A stretch of 64,000 bases of DNA from Lagierella massiliensis (GCA_030532135.1 JAUNLT010000005.1:25880-89879), one strand, 5' to 3'. Shown: positions 8,121 to 17,722, counted from the stretch's first letter. Numbers and translations: made by a program. Notes: generated by a model not told the origin, from the letters alone.

Positions 8121-9221
8121 ATGAAATCTACTATTAAATATTTCTTTATTGGATTTTTATCAGTATTAATTCTGGTATCTTCCATAAGAATAAACAAATC
8201 AAATAATCTCTCAGGAGAGAACAACTTGATACTTAATATAAAAACAATACCTGTTAATTATTATTTTTCTAAACTTCCAGAAAATAATAATTATAGTTTA
8301 CTTGGAAAACATTTAAATAAAAAATCTTTAATGATTAATGCTTCTAATAGTCTTGTTATTCCTACATATGTTAAAGACAATAACCAAGCTATTCATCCTT
8401 CTATTTTTTATGATCCGGACATGAAATATGGTTATAGATACATTTTAGCTTTTACTCCTTATAGTTTTTTAAATGATCAGACAGAAAATCCTAGTATAGT
8501 TGTTTCTAACGATGGAATTAATTTTAAAATTTTAGAAGATGTTCCCAGTCCTCTTGTAAAACCGGAAAAAAATTGTCATTTATCTGATGTTTGTATATTT
8601 GAGAAGGATAGTACCTTAGAAATATGGTATAGGGAATCTAATAAGAAAACTAGACTTTCAAGACTTTTAAGAATTACTACAAATGATTTAATAAGTTATA
8701 CTAAACCTCAAGTTATATTAGATTATGGTACTTCCGGTTATGGTTTAGGATCACCGTCTGTTTTATATGAAGATGGTGTTTATAAAATTTACTATCGTAA
8801 AAACATGGACATAGGCTCTGATTCTTATGTGTATAGGGCGTCTTTAGATTTAAAGAGTTTTACTAACCCAATACCTTTAAAATTTGACAAAGGTGAATGG
8901 ACAAATTATCACCCATGGCATTTAGAAATAAAAAAAGTAAATAATATATACTATTGTCTAACTATGAACTGCCCCGACGGTAAAATGGATACTTCTTCTC
9001 TTTTTTTACTAGAATCTTATGACGGAATAAATTTTAAAAATCCTATTAAAATATTAGAACCTAGTGAAAAGGGTCACGATAATTGGTTAATTTATAAATC
9101 TACTTTTATGGTTAAAGACGATACTGTATGGTTATATTATTCTGCTATAGATAAGCTTAAAAAATCAACCATATCTTTGCTTAGTGGACCAGATTTTTTA
9201 CACTTAAAACCTGTATATTAA
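8121..9221 (+). CDS. Secreted or membrane-anchored beta-propeller protein, GH43/GH32-like
   Basis: A 366-residue protein with an N-terminal hydrophobic segment (about residues 5-22) that acts as a signal peptide or anchor. The rest resembles five-bladed beta-propeller glycosidase-type proteins: repeated blades with HPSIFYDPD, NPSIVVSNDGINF, SPSVLYEDGVYKIYYR and LFLLESYDGINF. These look like the D-G and W/Y-Y repeats of GH43, GH32 and GH130 folds. Catalytic acids cannot be assigned, so substrate and activity are unknown. It has a good AAGGGGG Shine-Dalgarno and is expressed from the DnaA-box/parS region, converging on rsmG across a shared terminator. Its position resembles that of noc/parAB in other Firmicutes. 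Confidence 0.6.
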   Translation: MKSTIKYFFIGFLSVLILVSSIRINKSNNLSGENNLILNIKTIPVNYYFSKLPENNNYSLLGKHLNKKSLMINASNSLVIPTYVKDNNQAIHPSIFYDPDMKYGYRYILAFTPYSFLNDQTENPSIVVSNDGINFKILEDVPSPLVKPEKNCHLSDVCIFEKDSTLEIWYRESNKKTRLSRLLRITTNDLISYTKPQVILDYGTSGYGLGSPSVLYEDGVYKIYYRKNMDIGSDSYVYRASLDLKSFTNPIPLKFDKGEWTNYHPWHLEIKKVNNIYYCLTMNCPDGKMDTSSLFLLESYDGINFKNPIKILEPSEKGHDNWLIYKSTFMVKDDTVWLYYSAIDKLKKSTISLLSGPDFLHLKPVY

Positions 9222-9243
9222 AAGACGGCAATTGCCGTCTTTT
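9221..9243. terminator. Bidirectional terminator
   Basis: AAAGACGGCAA (9221-9231) is followed directly by its inverse TTGCCGTCTTT (9232-9242), with T or A runs either side. It separates the propeller gene (plus) from rsmG (minus), and its arms overlap both stop codons. Confidence 0.85.
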
Positions 9244-9949
9244 ATAATGGTTTACTTTTTGGTTTTCCTCCACCTCTAGGATATTTATTAGGAGTAGGAG
9301 ATATTTTTTTTATAATTATTAGACTTCTTTCTGAATCTTCAAAGTCTAATTCATACTCTATAATGTCTATGATTTTGCACCCAAGAGTATTTATTGCATT
9401 TTTTGCTTCTTCTGCTTCTTCTCTTCCTGAAGGTCCTTTCATGGATATGAAAATTCCTCCAACTTTAATGAATGGGAGGCTGTACTCGGCTAGAGTATTA
9501 AGCCTAGAAACTGCTCTTGATATGGCATAGTCATACTTTTCTCTATAGTCTTTTTGTCTGCCAAGTTCTTCAGCTCTACCATGAATACCTATAATATTAG
9601 TTAATTTCATTTCAGAAATAGTATTATTTATAAATTTTATTCTTTTATTTAATGAATCTAGTAAAGTAATATCTAAATCATCTCGGTATAATTTAATAGG
9701 TATTCCTGGAAATCCACCTCCTGTTCCAATATCTATTAATTTTGAATTTTCTTTTAGTTTGATTTTACTAAGGGGTAAAAGGGAATCTAAAAAATGTTTA
9801 TAGTTAAACTCATTCTCTTCTGTAATACTAGTCAAGTTTAAATATTTATTAGTTTCTAACACTATATTTCTAAATTTCTCGAAGTTTTTTAAAGTATCTT
9901 CTGTCAAATTAATACCTTCCGATTCCATTACTTCTACTAATTTACTCAT
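9242..9949 (-). CDS. rsmG: 16S rRNA (guanine527-N7)-methyltransferase
   Basis: A SAM-dependent methyltransferase that modifies G527 in the 530 loop of 16S rRNA. The 235 residues have the SAM motif [13 protein letters not shown] and the downstream AISRAVSRL. The basic end is [10 protein letters not shown]. It overlaps the 3' end of mnmG by 8 bases, the standard mnmE-mnmG-rsmG order of origin regions. It is the last gene of the minus-strand cluster; no noc or parAB follows. Confidence 0.95.
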   Translation of the reverse strand: MSKLVEVMESEGINLTEDTLKNFEKFRNIVLETNKYLNLTSITEENEFNYKHFLDSLLPLSKIKLKENSKLIDIGTGGGFPGIPIKLYRDDLDITLLDSLNKRIKFINNTISEMKLTNIIGIHGRAEELGRQKDYREKYDYAISRAVSRLNTLAEYSLPFIKVGGIFISMKGPSGREEAEEAKNAINTLGCKIIDIIEYELDFEDSERSLIIIKKISPTPNKYPRGGGKPKSKPL

Positions 9950-11840
9950 TTTTATTCCTCTTTCTTGTCTCTAGATAAATCAAAATCACATTTATATCTG
10001 CAGGACTAACTCCTGAAATTCGACTTGCTTGTCCAAGAGAGTCGGGTTTAATCCTATTTAGTTTTTGAACTGCTTCGTTAGAAAGTCCCTTTAATTCTGT
10101 ATAGTCTTTTATAAAACTAATATCTCTTCTTTCAAGTTTTTTAAATCTTTCTATCTGTTGCTTTTGTTTAGCTATATATCCTTCATATTTAATTTGAGTT
10201 TGTACTTGAATTTTTATTTCTCTTTCAAGTTTTGGTGCATCTTCATCAAATACTTGTAATAAATCATAGTTTAATTCTGGTCTTTTTATCAAATCAAATA
10301 AAGTTAGAGACTTCTGAAGTTTAGTAGATCCTAAATTTTCTATTATCCTGTTATTTTCTTGTGTAGGATTTACTTTAATAGTCTTTAGTCTCTCCAGTTC
10401 AGTTTTTACTTGTAAAAGTCTTTTTTCAGTCTTTTCCATTCTTTCCTTAGTTACAAGTCCAATCTCAAATCCTAGTTTAGTAAGTCTAAAGTCTGCGTTG
10501 TCCTGTCTAAGTGTAAGTCGATATTCCGACCTTGAAGTCATCATTCTATATGGCTCATTTGTACCTTTTGTAACTAAATCGTCTATTAACACGCCTATAT
10601 AGGCATCGGATCTATCTAAAATAAAAGGTTCTTTTCCAGTTATTTTAAGGTAGGCATTTATACCCGCCATAAGTCCTTGAGCTGCTGCTTCTTCATATCC
10701 TGATGATCCATTTATCTGTCCTGCAAAGAAGAGTCCACTTATTTCCATATGCTCTAAAGTTCTCTTTAGTATTGTAGGATCTATACAGTCATACTCTATA
10801 CCATAAGCAGATCTCATGAACTTCATATTTTCAAAACCAATTATTGTCTTATACATTTGTTTTTGAACATCTTCAGGTAGAGTAGAAGATACACCTTGAA
10901 TATACATTTCTTTCGTATCAAGACCTTCTGGCTCCACAAACACTTGGTGTTCGTCCCTTTCACTAAAACGAACTATCTTGTCTTCAATAGAAGGACAATA
11001 CCTCGGGCCTACACCTTTGACAATTCCTGCATACATTGGACTTCTGTGTAAATTTTCTTCAATTATTTTTTTTGTTTCTTTTGTTGTATAAGTCAAATAA
11101 CAATTTTCTTGTTTTTTATTTAAATTTTCACCAAAATTCATAAATGAAAAAGGTATAATCTCTTCATCTCCAGGTTGAACTTCCATAACAGATAAGTCTA
11201 AGCTATCTCTGTGAACCCTTGCAGGAGTTCCCGTTTTAAATCTCCTCAATTCAATTCCAAGTTCTTTTAAAGAGTTTGACAAATACTTTGAAGACTTGAG
11301 ACCATGGGGACCTGATTCAATTTGTAATTCTCCTTGCAAAATTAACCCTTTTAGGTATGTCCCAGTGGCAACAATAACTGTTTTTGCTTCATAAATAGCT
11401 CCATTTAAAGTTTCAACAGAGACAATCTTTCCATCTTCCACGTTAATCTTTGTAACTTCGCCTTCAACTAAGTCTAAATTTTCTGTATTTTCTAAAACCT
11501 TCTTCATTTCTCTATGATAGGCTGGTTTATCTGCTTGCACTCTTAATGAGTGGACAGCTGGACCTTTTGAAGTATTTAACATTCTAGACTGGATAAATGT
11601 CTTATCTATTATAAGTGCCATTTCTCCTCCTAAAGCGTCAATTTCCCTAACTAAATGTCCTTTACCCGTTCCACCTATATTTGGATTACATGGAAGATCT
11701 GCCACAGAATCCAAACTCATAGTCAGTATTACTGTTTTTAATCCAAGTCTTGCAGTTGCAAGTGCCGCTTCTGTTCCCGCATGACCTGCTCCTATAACAA
11801 CCACATCAACCGAGTCTTCTCTATATTTTTTTATTTCCAT
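9942..11840 (-). CDS. mnmG: tRNA uridine-5-carboxymethylaminomethyl modification enzyme MnmG
   Basis: The FAD-binding partner of MnmE that installs cmnm5U at wobble position 34 of several tRNAs. The N-terminal Rossmann motif is [14 protein letters not shown]. Later features include the conserved [21 protein letters not shown] and CPSIEDK segments. I chose the ATG at 11840 (632 residues, the usual size) rather than the TTG at 11861, which would run back into mnmE. The gene starts 5 bases after the mnmE stop and overlaps rsmG by 8 bases, so the three are an operon. Confidence 0.95.
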   Translation of the reverse strand: MEIKKYREDSVDVVVIGAGHAGTEAALATARLGLKTVILTMSLDSVADLPCNPNIGGTGKGHLVREIDALGGEMALIIDKTFIQSRMLNTSKGPAVHSLRVQADKPAYHREMKKVLENTENLDLVEGEVTKINVEDGKIVSVETLNGAIYEAKTVIVATGTYLKGLILQGELQIESGPHGLKSSKYLSNSLKELGIELRRFKTGTPARVHRDSLDLSVMEVQPGDEEIIPFSFMNFGENLNKKQENCYLTYTTKETKKIIEENLHRSPMYAGIVKGVGPRYCPSIEDKIVRFSERDEHQVFVEPEGLDTKEMYIQGVSSTLPEDVQKQMYKTIIGFENMKFMRSAYGIEYDCIDPTILKRTLEHMEISGLFFAGQINGSSGYEEAAAQGLMAGINAYLKITGKEPFILDRSDAYIGVLIDDLVTKGTNEPYRMMTSRSEYRLTLRQDNADFRLTKLGFEIGLVTKERMEKTEKRLLQVKTELERLKTIKVNPTQENNRIIENLGSTKLQKSLTLFDLIKRPELNYDLLQVFDEDAPKLEREIKIQVQTQIKYEGYIAKQKQQIERFKKLERRDISFIKDYTELKGLSNEAVQKLNRIKPDSLGQASRISGVSPADINVILIYLETRKRNKNE

Positions 11841-11845
11841 AACAC

Positions 11846-13210
11846 CTATTTTCCAATACAAAAATCTCTAAATATTTTATCCAATACATCATCTTCTATG
11901 GTTTCTCCTGTAATTTCTCCTAGAACTTCCCATGATGATCTTAAATCCAACTCAATACAGTCAATAGGAACATTCATCTTTAAATCTTTTAAAGAAGAAC
12001 TAAGATATTCTATTGACTTTTTAATTATATCCCTATGTCTTACATTTGTTACAAGAAGGTCTGAATTGTTTTTTATATCACCTTCATAGAACATATTTGC
12101 AATTTGATTTTCAAGTTTTTCAATTCCTACACTTTCTTTAATAGATACCTCTATTACAGGAATTTTTGGATCTAAATTTAATCTTTGTACATCCAATTTT
12201 CTATCTAAGTCCGACTTATTTAAGAGTACTATAGCTTTTCTGTCTTTAATAAGTTCCTTAACTCTCAAATCATCTTCTTCAAGAGGTTTAGATAAATCAA
12301 AAATCACTATTATTAAATCCGCCGTCTTTGCATAATCTAAAGATCTATCCACACCTATTTGTTCAACTAAATCTTCACTATTTCTAATACCTGCAGTATC
12401 ACTTATCTTCAAAACTATACCATCTAAATCTATATACTCTTCTATTACATCTCTTGTGGTTCCTGGTATATCGGTTACAATCGCCTTATTAACTTTAGCT
12501 AATGAGTTTAAAAGAGATGATTTTCCAACATTTGGCTTTCCTATTATGGTAGTGTTTATACCATCTCTAATTATTTTTCCTCGATTAGAAGAACTATACA
12601 ACTTTTCTAGACGTTGTAATACATCTTCACCGTCTTTAATAATTATATTTGTATCTGGTTCTTCTTGACCATCTTCTGTAAAGTTTATGGAATATTCAAC
12701 TCTTGCAAGTAAGTCTAGAAGTTTATCCCTAAGCTCTTTAATTTCATTTTTTAAGGATCCTCCCAACTGATTCATAGATGCTTCATAGGACTTGTCCGTC
12801 TTAGCTTTAATAAGGTCAATAACAGCCTCCGCTTGAGATAGATCAAGTCTTCCATTTAAGAAAGCTCTTTTGGTAAATTCACCTCTGTCCGCAATCCTTG
12901 CTCCCTTTTTAAGGGTCAAATCAAGTACTTTTTTAACGGCAATAATACCTCCATGGGTATAAATCTCAACCATATCTTCTCTAGTGTAGGTAGAGGGTCC
13001 TTTCATAAATGAAATAAGGACTTCATCTATAAGTTCATTCTCATCGTAAATGTGTCCATATACGAGTTTTCTATTTTCTAATTTTGTTTTTACACTATTA
13101 GGTTTAAATATATCTTTAGCAATTTTATGAGCATAAATTCCACTCATTCTAACGATGCCTATACCCGCTTCGCCAGTAGCAGTGGAAATAGCTGTAATTG
13201 TATCTTCCAT
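11846..13210 (-). CDS. mnmE: tRNA modification GTPase MnmE
   Basis: A GTPase that works with MnmG on wobble uridine. From the ATG at 13210 it has 454 residues: an N-terminal formyl-THF-binding domain ([22 protein letters not shown]), helical domain, and inserted G domain with GKPNVGKSS (G1), DIPGTTRD (G2), DTAG (G3) and NKSD (G4). The C-terminal FCIGK matches the family ending and its cysteine. An earlier in-frame codon at 13270 would add a 20-residue tail unlike the family. AAAGGATG precedes the chosen ATG. Confidence 0.95.
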   Translation of the reverse strand: MEDTITAISTATGEAGIGIVRMSGIYAHKIAKDIFKPNSVKTKLENRKLVYGHIYDENELIDEVLISFMKGPSTYTREDMVEIYTHGGIIAVKKVLDLTLKKGARIADRGEFTKRAFLNGRLDLSQAEAVIDLIKAKTDKSYEASMNQLGGSLKNEIKELRDKLLDLLARVEYSINFTEDGQEEPDTNIIIKDGEDVLQRLEKLYSSSNRGKIIRDGINTTIIGKPNVGKSSLLNSLAKVNKAIVTDIPGTTRDVIEEYIDLDGIVLKISDTAGIRNSEDLVEQIGVDRSLDYAKTADLIIVIFDLSKPLEEDDLRVKELIKDRKAIVLLNKSDLDRKLDVQRLNLDPKIPVIEVSIKESVGIEKLENQIANMFYEGDIKNNSDLLVTNVRHRDIIKKSIEYLSSSLKDLKMNVPIDCIELDLRSSWEVLGEITGETIEDDVLDKIFRDFCIGK

Positions 13211-13286
13211 AATTAACACATCCTTTTTATGATTATACCATATGAAAAAGGCAAGAAGAAAAGCCTGCAAATGCAGACTTTTCAGT

Positions 13287-14159
13287 TTAATTTTTCTTTA
13301 ATTTTATTACCACTCTTCTAAAAGGTTCATCACCTTCGCTTACAGTGTAAATTCCTTGGACAGACTGAAGGCTTGAGTGTATAATTCTTCTTTCATAGGG
13401 ATTCATAGGTTCCAATCTCATATTTTTATTGTATTTTTTTGCCTTATTTGCCATCTTCATAGCTAGAGATTGTAAAGAACTAGTCCTTTTTTCTCTATAT
13501 CCATTACAGTCGATGGAAATTCTAATGTATTTTTCTGAATTTCTGTTGGCAACTAAATTAACAATATATTGGATTGCATCTAGTGTTTCCCCTCTTTTTC
13601 CAATAACAATTCCAATATCATTTTCATTAACAGGGATTATATTAAATTTTATACCATATTCATCAGTGAATGTTTCAATATTTGCAGGTATACCCATTTT
13701 AGAAACCATAGTATTGATGAATTCTTTCATTTTAGATCTAAGTTCATCGTCAATGACAACAGGTTCTTTAGAATTATCTTCTTCAGTTTTGGAAATTTTC
13801 TCTACTTTTTTATCTTCCTTAACTTCATTTTTTTCTTTAGAAGAAGACTTTTGAACAGGTCGTTTTGTTTCTTTTTTTACAACCTTTTTTTCCTTTTTTA
13901 CTTCATTAACAGGTTCTTTTTTAATCTCTGTGTTATCTGAGGAGCTATCACTGGATATTACATCATTTAAAAGCTGTTCTATATCTTCTTCACAAGAAAC
14001 TCTAACCATCGCATCTTTAGCTCCAAAAAGTCCAAAGATTCCATTTTTAGGTTCTTCTAAAACTTCAATAACAGCTTCTTCTTTCGAACAATTCAATTCA
14101 TCAATAGCAAGCTTTACCGCATCATCAACGGTTTTAGCTACTTTAACTGTTGATTTCAT
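13287..14159 (-). CDS. khpB: RNA-binding protein Jag/KhpB
   Basis: A cytoplasmic RNA-binding protein found with yidC in Firmicutes and linked to cell elongation. The 290 residues contain a Jag-N domain (about 1-55, with EAVIEVLEEPKNGIFGLFG), a long Lys/Glu-rich linker (about 75-140), a KH domain with GIVIGKRGETLDAIQY, and a C-terminal R3H domain (MNPYERRIIHSSLQ). It lies 12 bases downstream of yidC. The charged linker is the variable part of the family. Confidence 0.93.
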   Translation of the reverse strand: MKSTVKVAKTVDDAVKLAIDELNCSKEEAVIEVLEEPKNGIFGLFGAKDAMVRVSCEEDIEQLLNDVISSDSSSDNTEIKKEPVNEVKKEKKVVKKETKRPVQKSSSKEKNEVKEDKKVEKISKTEEDNSKEPVVIDDELRSKMKEFINTMVSKMGIPANIETFTDEYGIKFNIIPVNENDIGIVIGKRGETLDAIQYIVNLVANRNSEKYIRISIDCNGYREKRTSSLQSLAMKMANKAKKYNKNMRLEPMNPYERRIIHSSLQSVQGIYTVSEGDEPFRRVVIKLKKN

Positions 14160-14171
14160 TTAAGCTCCTTC

Positions 14172-14906
14172 CTATTGCTTTTTAATTTTCTTATCATCCT
14201 TAGTACTTACTACAACTTCTTTATCTTCTTTTTTATCAATAAAAAATCTGAAAATCATTTCAAATATATTACCTGTTATCCAATAGATTGAAAGCGCAGG
14301 TTGATAATTCCTGGCAAAGAAGAAAAACATAACAGGCATTGCATATTGCATGGCAAAATTCATACCTTGCATAGGATTGTTTTCACCCTGATTAGTTTTA
14401 GGCATGTTTAATTTTGTAAATAAGAACTGGGTAAGGGCAAGTAATGTAGGAAGAATTAAATCTCCAGAATTCTTAACAGTAATATCTTCAATCCAGAAGA
14501 AATTAAGACTTATATCCTTACTTAACTCTAAATATTTTAGAGGTTCTCTCATAACTGGGAAAAGTGCCCAAATAATTAGAATTTGTATAAGCATAGGTAA
14601 ACAGGAAGCTAAAGGGTTATAACCCATTTCCCTTTGAAATTCCATAACCTTTTTTTGATAAAGTTGAGGGTCATGTTTATACTTAGCTTCTAGCTTTTTT
14701 AATTCTGGTTGAAATTTAGCATTAAGCTTTTGCATTTTAATATTAGAAAGCGTAACCGGCAACATTACCAATTTGTAAAGCAAAGTCAATATTAAAATAG
14801 ACATTGCAAAGTAGGAAATTGACTCAGGCTCACTTCCAATCTTCGATATGGTAAGATAAATTACTTCAAGTATTTTACCAATTATCGAACTTAATAATTT
14901 TGTCAT
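14172..14906 (-). CDS. yidC: Membrane protein insertase YidC
   Basis: An Oxa1/Alb3-family insertase that works with or without SecYEG. The 244 residues give about five membrane segments. The conserved groove charge is a lysine in LLYKLVMLPVT, where family members have Arg or Lys. The conserved region NPLASCLPMLIQ and the NYQPALSIYWITGN segment follow. No lipoprotein signal is visible at the N-terminus, unlike some Firmicute YidCs. The C-terminus is strongly basic, fitting ribosome contact. It is part of the rpmH-rnpA-yidD-yidC-khpB cluster. Confidence 0.93.
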   Translation of the reverse strand: MTKLLSSIIGKILEVIYLTISKIGSEPESISYFAMSILILTLLYKLVMLPVTLSNIKMQKLNAKFQPELKKLEAKYKHDPQLYQKKVMEFQREMGYNPLASCLPMLIQILIIWALFPVMREPLKYLELSKDISLNFFWIEDITVKNSGDLILPTLLALTQFLFTKLNMPKTNQGENNPMQGMNFAMQYAMPVMFFFFARNYQPALSIYWITGNIFEMIFRFFIDKKEDKEVVVSTKDDKKIKKQ

Positions 14907-14920
14907 ATACTCTCCTAATC

Positions 14921-15133
14921 TTATTTTAATGGATCATAACCACCCTTACTAAATGGATTACATCTTAAAACTCTCCATGCAGTAAGAAAGGTACCTTTAA
15001 ATACACCGTATTTATCATAAGCCTGAAGGGCATATGAAGATCAAGTTGGGTAGTACTTGCACTTATTTTGACCCAAGTAAGGTGAAATAAATATTTGATA
15101 TATTTTTATAAAAAACATTGGTATATACTTCAT
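14921..15133 (-). CDS. yidD: Membrane protein insertion efficiency factor YidD, with in-frame UGA at the conserved Cys
   Basis: YidD-like protein of 70 codons, starting 2 bases after rnpA stops. It reads [20 protein letters not shown], then CKYYPT, a TGA at 15041-15043 (codon 31), then [12 protein letters not shown] and the highly conserved [15 protein letters not shown]. The family signature is CRFYPTCSxYA, so the UGA stands exactly at the normally invariant Cys; a single C-to-A change of TGC would explain it. The rest of the protein is perfectly conserved, which argues against old decay. Readthrough as selenocysteine is possible because the genome uses Sec, but the nearby hairpin is a poor SECIS. 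A recent nonsense mutation or sequence error is the alternative. Confidence 0.8.
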
Positions 15134-15135
15134 CT

Positions 15136-15471
15136 TTACACCTTCTTTGATATTTTTTTAATAAGATGCATACAGGATTTTTCAAGTTCCTCATAACTTA
15201 ACTCAATAGTGTTTTGTTTTGGTATAACTACAATATCGTAGCCTTTAATTAAAGAGTTCCAGTTAAGACGAAAAATCTCCTTTAGCCTTCTCTTAATCTT
15301 ATTTCTAGTAACGGCATTTCCAAATTTTTTAGTAATGGAGAAACCAACACGAGATCCAGGTAAATTATTTTGTTTTACTACAAAGGTAAAATTTCTATTA
15401 AAATATCCATTACCTTTTTTGTAAACTCTTCTAAAATCTCCATTACTTCTTAATCTTTTATCTTTTTCCAT
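15136..15471 (-). CDS. rnpA: Ribonuclease P protein component
   Basis: The protein subunit that helps RNase P RNA bind and cleave pre-tRNA 5' leaders. The 111 residues match the usual length, with the N-terminal KRLRSNGDFRRVYKKG and the RNR motif RNKIKRRLKE. It lies between rpmH and yidD in the standard order. The 3' end nearly abuts yidD. Confidence 0.95.
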   Translation of the reverse strand: MEKDKRLRSNGDFRRVYKKGNGYFNRNFTFVVKQNNLPGSRVGFSITKKFGNAVTRNKIKRRLKEIFRLNWNSLIKGYDIVVIPKQNTIELSYEELEKSCMHLIKKISKKV

Positions 15472-15501
15472 AAATAAAAATTAAAAGACCATCAAAATGG
15501 C

Positions 15502-15636
15502 CTAAGCAGAAACTACTTTTCTACCTCTTTTTCTTCTTCTTTTTAATACTCTTCTTCCAGCTTTAGTAGACATTCTCTTTCTAAAACCATGATCTTTACT
15601 TCTTCTTCTTCTATTTGGTTGATATGTTCTTTTCAA
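15502..15636 (-). CDS. rpmH: 50S ribosomal protein L34
   Basis: A 44-residue very basic protein ([20 protein letters not shown] at the start, GRKVVSA at the end), exactly the L34 length. The start is a TTG at 15636. The GTG nine bases upstream overlaps the GGAGG Shine-Dalgarno and would add residues not seen in L34. It begins the minus-strand cluster and has its own consensus promoter. Confidence 0.95.
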   Translation of the reverse strand: MKRTYQPNRRRRSKDHGFRKRMSTKAGRRVLKRRRKRGRKVVSA

Positions 15637-15677
15637 CTTTTTCACCTCCGTGGAATAATATACAAAACACTATGATG

Positions 15678-15706
15678 ATTATATAAACGAGATACAAACC
15701 TGTCAA
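15678..15706 (-). promoter_or_regulatory. Consensus sigma-A promoter of rpmH
   Basis: On the minus strand a perfect TTGACA (15706-15701) and a perfect TATAAT (15683-15678) are separated by 17 bases. It reads toward rpmH. Confidence 0.9.
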
Positions 15707-15761
15707 GAAAATAATGTAATTTTCAACTTTTTAAGTCATTATTTACTCAAAAAGTTTTAAT

Positions 15762-16086
15762 TGTGGATAAATGTAAAAATTTTATTCAAATCATTGAAAA
15801 ATCAAGATCTAAAGGCGTTTTAAACATTTGAAGTAAACATGTGCATTTGATATAATATTAAAAGTAATAATGATATTTTAATTCACAATTTTAAATTTTT
15901 TTGTGGATAACTTCACATCTAAAAGAGAATTTGTACGAATGAAATGGCTAATTCTCTATTTTTTTAGGTATTTTTAACAGTTTATATAAATATTATGGAT
16001 AAGTTTAGGTTTTTGTGGAAAACTTTTGTAAAAGCCTTAAACTACAAGTTAACTTATCAATAAATTGTGGATTATTTTGTGTATAA
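15762..16086. other. Origin DnaA-box cluster B (rpmH-dnaA intergenic)
   Basis: The 460-base gap before dnaA holds TGTGGATAA boxes at 15762 and 15902. Near matches lie at 15994 (TATGGATAA), 16014 (TGTGGAAAA), 16066 (TGTGGATTA) and 16078 (TGTGTATAA). All have the orientation opposite to cluster A. This corresponds to the upstream half of the bipartite Firmicute origin and probably also autoregulates dnaA. Confidence 0.85.
15828..15856 (+). promoter_or_regulatory. Predicted dnaA promoter
   Basis: TTGAAG (15828-15833), 17-base spacer, perfect TATAAT (15851-15856). Several DnaA boxes lie downstream in the leader, suggesting repression by DnaA. Confidence 0.65.
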
Positions 16087-16098
16087 CGGAGGTGTATG

Positions 16099-17490
16099 AT
16101 GGACCTAAATACTCTATGGTCCGAATTGCTGTCTGTACTTGAAGTAAATCTAGATAAAGTGGTTTTTGAAACTTGGATTATGGCATTGAAACCAATAAAA
16201 CTTACTTCTTCTGAATTGATATTAAGTGCTCCAAATGGATTTACAAAGAAGATGGTAGAAAAGAGATATCTAGATGAAATTGTTGAAATATTAAGTTTTA
16301 TACTAAAAACAGAAAGTACTATTAAAATAGTTCTTCCTACAGATTCAAACTTTAAACAGTATCAAGTAAAAGTTAAACCTGGAGGACAGCAGTACTTTTC
16401 AGATAGTAAACAGGAAGTAAGCACTACAAAAGAGGAAATAGAAAAATTTAAAAAAGAACAAATGTTAAACCCAAAATATACATTTGAATCTTTTGTCAAA
16501 GGAAAATCTAACGAATTTGCTCTTTCAGCTGCAATGGCCGTTGCAAAAAACCCTGCTACTGCCTATAATCCTTTATTTATCTATGGTGGACCGGGACTTG
16601 GAAAAACCCACTTGATGCAGGCTCTTGCTCATGAGATAATGGACAACTATCCAGAACTTAAAGTTATGTATATAAGTAGCGAAAAGTTTACAAACGAATT
16701 AATCTCATCCATAGGAGATAAATCTAGTAAGAAAAACAGTCAGTTTAGAAATAAATATAGAAATATAGATGTATTATTAATAGACGATATACAATTTATT
16801 GCGGGGAAAGTGGGAACACAACTTGAATTTTTCCACACTTTTAATGATCTCTATGCCCAAAATAAACAAATAATAATCTCTTCTGATAAACCTCCTAAGG
16901 AAATAGAAACCTTGGAGGAGAGACTTGTTTCTAGATTTGAATGGGGTCTAATAGCAGATATACAAATGCCTGATTATGAAACGAGAGTTGCAATATTAAA
17001 AGCAAAACTCAATATGGAGCACGCTTATATAAGTGATGATATTCTAGAATATATAGCTATGAATGTTAAATCTAATATTAGAGAGCTTGAGGGTGCATTA
17101 ATGACTGTTCTTGCTCATAGTCAACTATTAGAAGGTAGAAATATTGATTTAGATAGGGCAAAACTTGCACTAAATAAAGTAATTGAAGAAAACGAAAAGA
17201 AACCTATAACTTTGGAATCTATTCAAGAAGTAGTATGTGATAAATACAATCTTGAAATGAAAGATATGTATTCTAAAACTAGAGCTAGACAAATTGCATA
17301 TCCTAGACAGATTGCAATGTACCTTTGTAGACAACTAACAGATCTTTCTTTAATAAAGATAGCTGACTCTTTTAACAGGGATCACTCTACTATAATGCAT
17401 GGAGTGGATAAAATAACTAAGGACATAAGCGAGGACTCTTCTTTTGCTGAAGAGGTAAATAATTTAGTTCGCATAATTAAAGGGGAATAA
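16099..17490 (+). CDS. dnaA: Chromosomal replication initiator protein DnaA
   Basis: AAA+ initiator that binds DnaA boxes and opens the origin. Domain I (about 1-80) is followed by a short linker and then by the AAA+ core with Walker A GGPGLGKTH and Walker B LLIDDIQF. The C-terminal helix-turn-helix has the signature RDHSTIMHG. Two ATGs are adjacent (16096 and 16099); I chose 16099 because GGAGG (16088-16092) then has a 6-base spacer, giving 463 residues. DnaA boxes flank it on both sides. Confidence 0.97.
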   Translation: MDLNTLWSELLSVLEVNLDKVVFETWIMALKPIKLTSSELILSAPNGFTKKMVEKRYLDEIVEILSFILKTESTIKIVLPTDSNFKQYQVKVKPGGQQYFSDSKQEVSTTKEEIEKFKKEQMLNPKYTFESFVKGKSNEFALSAAMAVAKNPATAYNPLFIYGGPGLGKTHLMQALAHEIMDNYPELKVMYISSEKFTNELISSIGDKSSKKNSQFRNKYRNIDVLLIDDIQFIAGKVGTQLEFFHTFNDLYAQNKQIIISSDKPPKEIETLEERLVSRFEWGLIADIQMPDYETRVAILKAKLNMEHAYISDDILEYIAMNVKSNIRELEGALMTVLAHSQLLEGRNIDLDRAKLALNKVIEENEKKPITLESIQEVVCDKYNLEMKDMYSKTRARQIAYPRQIAMYLCRQLTDLSLIKIADSFNRDHSTIMHGVDKITKDISEDSSFAEEVNNLVRIIKGE

Positions 17491-17663
17491 TCCACAATCC
17501 TATGTTGATATGACTGTGGATAAAATGTGGATAACTGGAAAAATAAAATATTATTTATTTCTTTGTGGATATTGTTGATAATTCAATATTTATCCAGAAT
17601 TTATTCACATGGATTTCAATATGGATAATGGGTTACTTATCAACATATTAGTACTTATCCACA
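17488..17663. other. Origin DnaA-box cluster C (dnaA-dnaN intergenic)
   Basis: Boxes and near-boxes: 17488 (TAATCCACA), 17515 and 17526 (TGTGGATAA), 17564 (TGTGGATAT), 17590 (TTATCCAGA), 17601 (TTATTCACA), 17620 (TATGGATAA) and 17655 (TTATCCACA). This is the downstream half of the origin, next to the probable unwinding element. Confidence 0.88.
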
Positions 17664-17672
17664 TAATAAACA

Positions 17673-17713
17673 CCCCCTACTACTACGACTACTAACTATT
17701 ACTATTATTATTA
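17673..17713 (+). other. Probable basal unwinding element (GC patch plus DnaA-trio tract)
   Basis: After the DnaA box at 17655 comes a C5 patch (17673-17677), then twelve consecutive trinucleotides from 17678 to 17713 of the form TAC, GAC, TAA, CTA or TTA. On the other strand these read as the 3'-GAT-type trios that DnaA binds on single strands in B. subtilis. Order and orientation (box, GC patch, trios) match that element from memory. The tract runs into the dnaN Shine-Dalgarno. Confidence 0.75.
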
Positions 17714-17722
17714 GGAGATAAA

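Noticed and set aside
9221-9243. Perfect palindrome as a possible operator
   Set aside because: It lies at the ends of converging genes with T/A runs, so it is a terminator.
11838-11861. TTG start for mnmG at 11861
   Set aside because: It would overlap mnmE and add residues not found in the family; the ATG at 11840 gives the usual length.
14921-15133. UGA reassigned to an amino acid throughout the genome
   Set aside because: recF ends in TGA, and the decayed regulator at 2769 has TGA lesions, so UGA is a normal stop.
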